From the NCBI RefSeq assembly GCF_001640805.2, contig NC_066843.1:9945686-10009685 (forward strand): 64,000 nucleotides of DNA. Reading direction: 5' to 3'. Under the pieces are notes generated by a model. That model made no database searches. It was not told the DNA's origin and saw only the letters and a program-made list of their open reading frames with translations. The position numbers and the translations under genes are program-made. Source of the DNA: Lates calcarifer. Its lineage: Eukaryota > Chordata > Actinopteri > Centropomidae. Each line of letters starts with the position of its first letter. Position 1 is the stretch's first letter. This document shows positions 62,950-64,000 of this stretch, one piece after another.

Positions 62950-64000
62950 TGGAGAGAGAGAGACACACACAAGGGAGGACCGGGGGTTGGGGTGGGGATA
63001 GAGTGGAAAAAGGAATTGAGAGCACAGAAGAAGAAGAAGAAGACGACAAGTCAGTATGGTGAGAAAGTCCTCTGCAGCAGGACAGAGCCCTGAGCTATAA
63101 TGTAGAGTGGCATAGGCAGATAGAGTGAAAAAGTCCCTGCCAGCCAAGTTAGATTTTTATCTCACAGTCAGTCACACAAACATTTTGGAGGACACGGTGC
63201 TTGAATAGACCTTATATGAAGACAGACTAAAGATTTCTGGGCCTGTTGACAAATCCAATGCAGCTGAATAACAACATATTTCCACACTGAATCTTTCACA
63301 TGCAGGGCATGATGGGATTTAATGCTTGGCAGGCACACTGGAGAAGGCAGGCAGGATCTGTCTGAAGTACACACTAGCAGCAGCTGGAGTGAGTGTGACT
63401 GCTTTTAATACAGCACTCAGAGGTGACCGGAGAAATTGTGCATTAGAATATCTGACATCTTCAGCAAATCTGCAAAAATTCGCTTTACAGTGCTGTAAGG
63501 AGCACAGGTCCCCACCATATACACAAAAAAAAACTTTTACAAGTGCCCAACTTTAAGTGTGGAAATGTAGTAAGATAAGTGAGGGAAAAAATGAACTAGA
63601 CAAGTGTGGACATGGTAAAGAAATTCTGGGAAGAAATGTGATACAGGTGCTGTGTGTAAGCACAGGCGCATGTATGAGTTTGAGCATTATGAAGCACCCT
63701 CGAGACCGCAGCTGTCTAAGAGCTCTTACATCTAACACACAACCACAAATAACAGGTATCAGTCTAAAAGCATCCAACAACACTGAAGCTAATGGTCACA
63801 GCAGCATAGGCCTCACAGACGTACAGGCTATATATGGCTATCTGCTTTTATGACAGCAGATATGGCTGTGATACGCGGCACAAGCATGTGAAAATGTGAT
63901 CTAGTAATATAAGGAATACGTCTGATTCTACTTCAGTTCTGAAACTGTAAGGAATGTACAGAATGCAGATTGTAGTAGTTAGTTAATCAGCAAATGTAAA
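62950..64000 (-). other. usp22: usp22 intron 1 (partial)
   Basis: From the exon 2 acceptor to the end of the window I looked on the minus strand for the conserved first-exon peptide (GCSHLGSFKVDNWKQNL in human) and did not see it. The sequence next to the acceptor is pyrimidine-rich on the sense strand and includes a (CTT)n run at 63028-63043. The first exon must lie beyond 64000. Confidence 0.75.

Overview
This is vertebrate nuclear DNA, almost certainly from a percomorph teleost fish. The two recognisable genes have intron and exon structures and protein sequences of bony-vertebrate type. The intergenic DNA is AT-rich and holds several dispersed repeats that I recognise as common in percomorph genomes, together with many dinucleotide microsatellites. 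There are no bacterial operons, CRISPR arrays or complete mobile-element genes.

Layout. Positions 1 to about 40,000 are a gene desert. No open frame there resembles a known protein. I can point to dispersed-repeat copies at 6.06-6.43, 13.95-14.55, 17.15-17.35, 17.43-17.74, 23.14-23.50, 34.6-35.6 and 37.07-37.26 kb, to microsatellites and poly(A)/poly(T) tracts, and to two or three GC-rich islets. At 40.0-41.6 kb on the minus strand a chain of short open segments can be joined in phase through splice-like sites. It may be a small unrecognised gene, but this is a hypothesis. At 41.5-42.5 kb a CpG-rich stretch looks like promoter DNA.

The somatostatin receptor type 2 gene (sstr2) follows on the plus strand. 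It has one or more non-coding 5' exons near 42.3-42.7 kb, an intron of about 1.9 kb, one intact coding exon at 44,639-45,751, and an AU-rich 3' region with an AATAAA at 48,653.

Convergent to it on the minus strand is usp22, the ubiquitin protease of the SAGA co-activator complex. Twelve coding exons lie between 62,948 and 51,493, and all splice phases agree. Only the first coding exon is missing; it must lie beyond position 64,000. The predicted 471 residues account for human USP22 from about residue 58 to the end. The differences are a one-residue deletion and a four-residue insertion caused by a shifted splice donor at the end of the 57.0-57.2 kb exon.

The two genes do not form a pathway. 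One is a membrane receptor for somatostatin that signals through Gi, and the other is a chromatin deubiquitinase. In human both lie on chromosome 17 but on different arms, so their tail-to-tail adjacency here is a synteny observation. The most novel candidates are the unrecognised spliced gene at 40.0-41.6 kb, the usp22 donor shift, and the nested repeat insertion at 34.6-35.2 kb.
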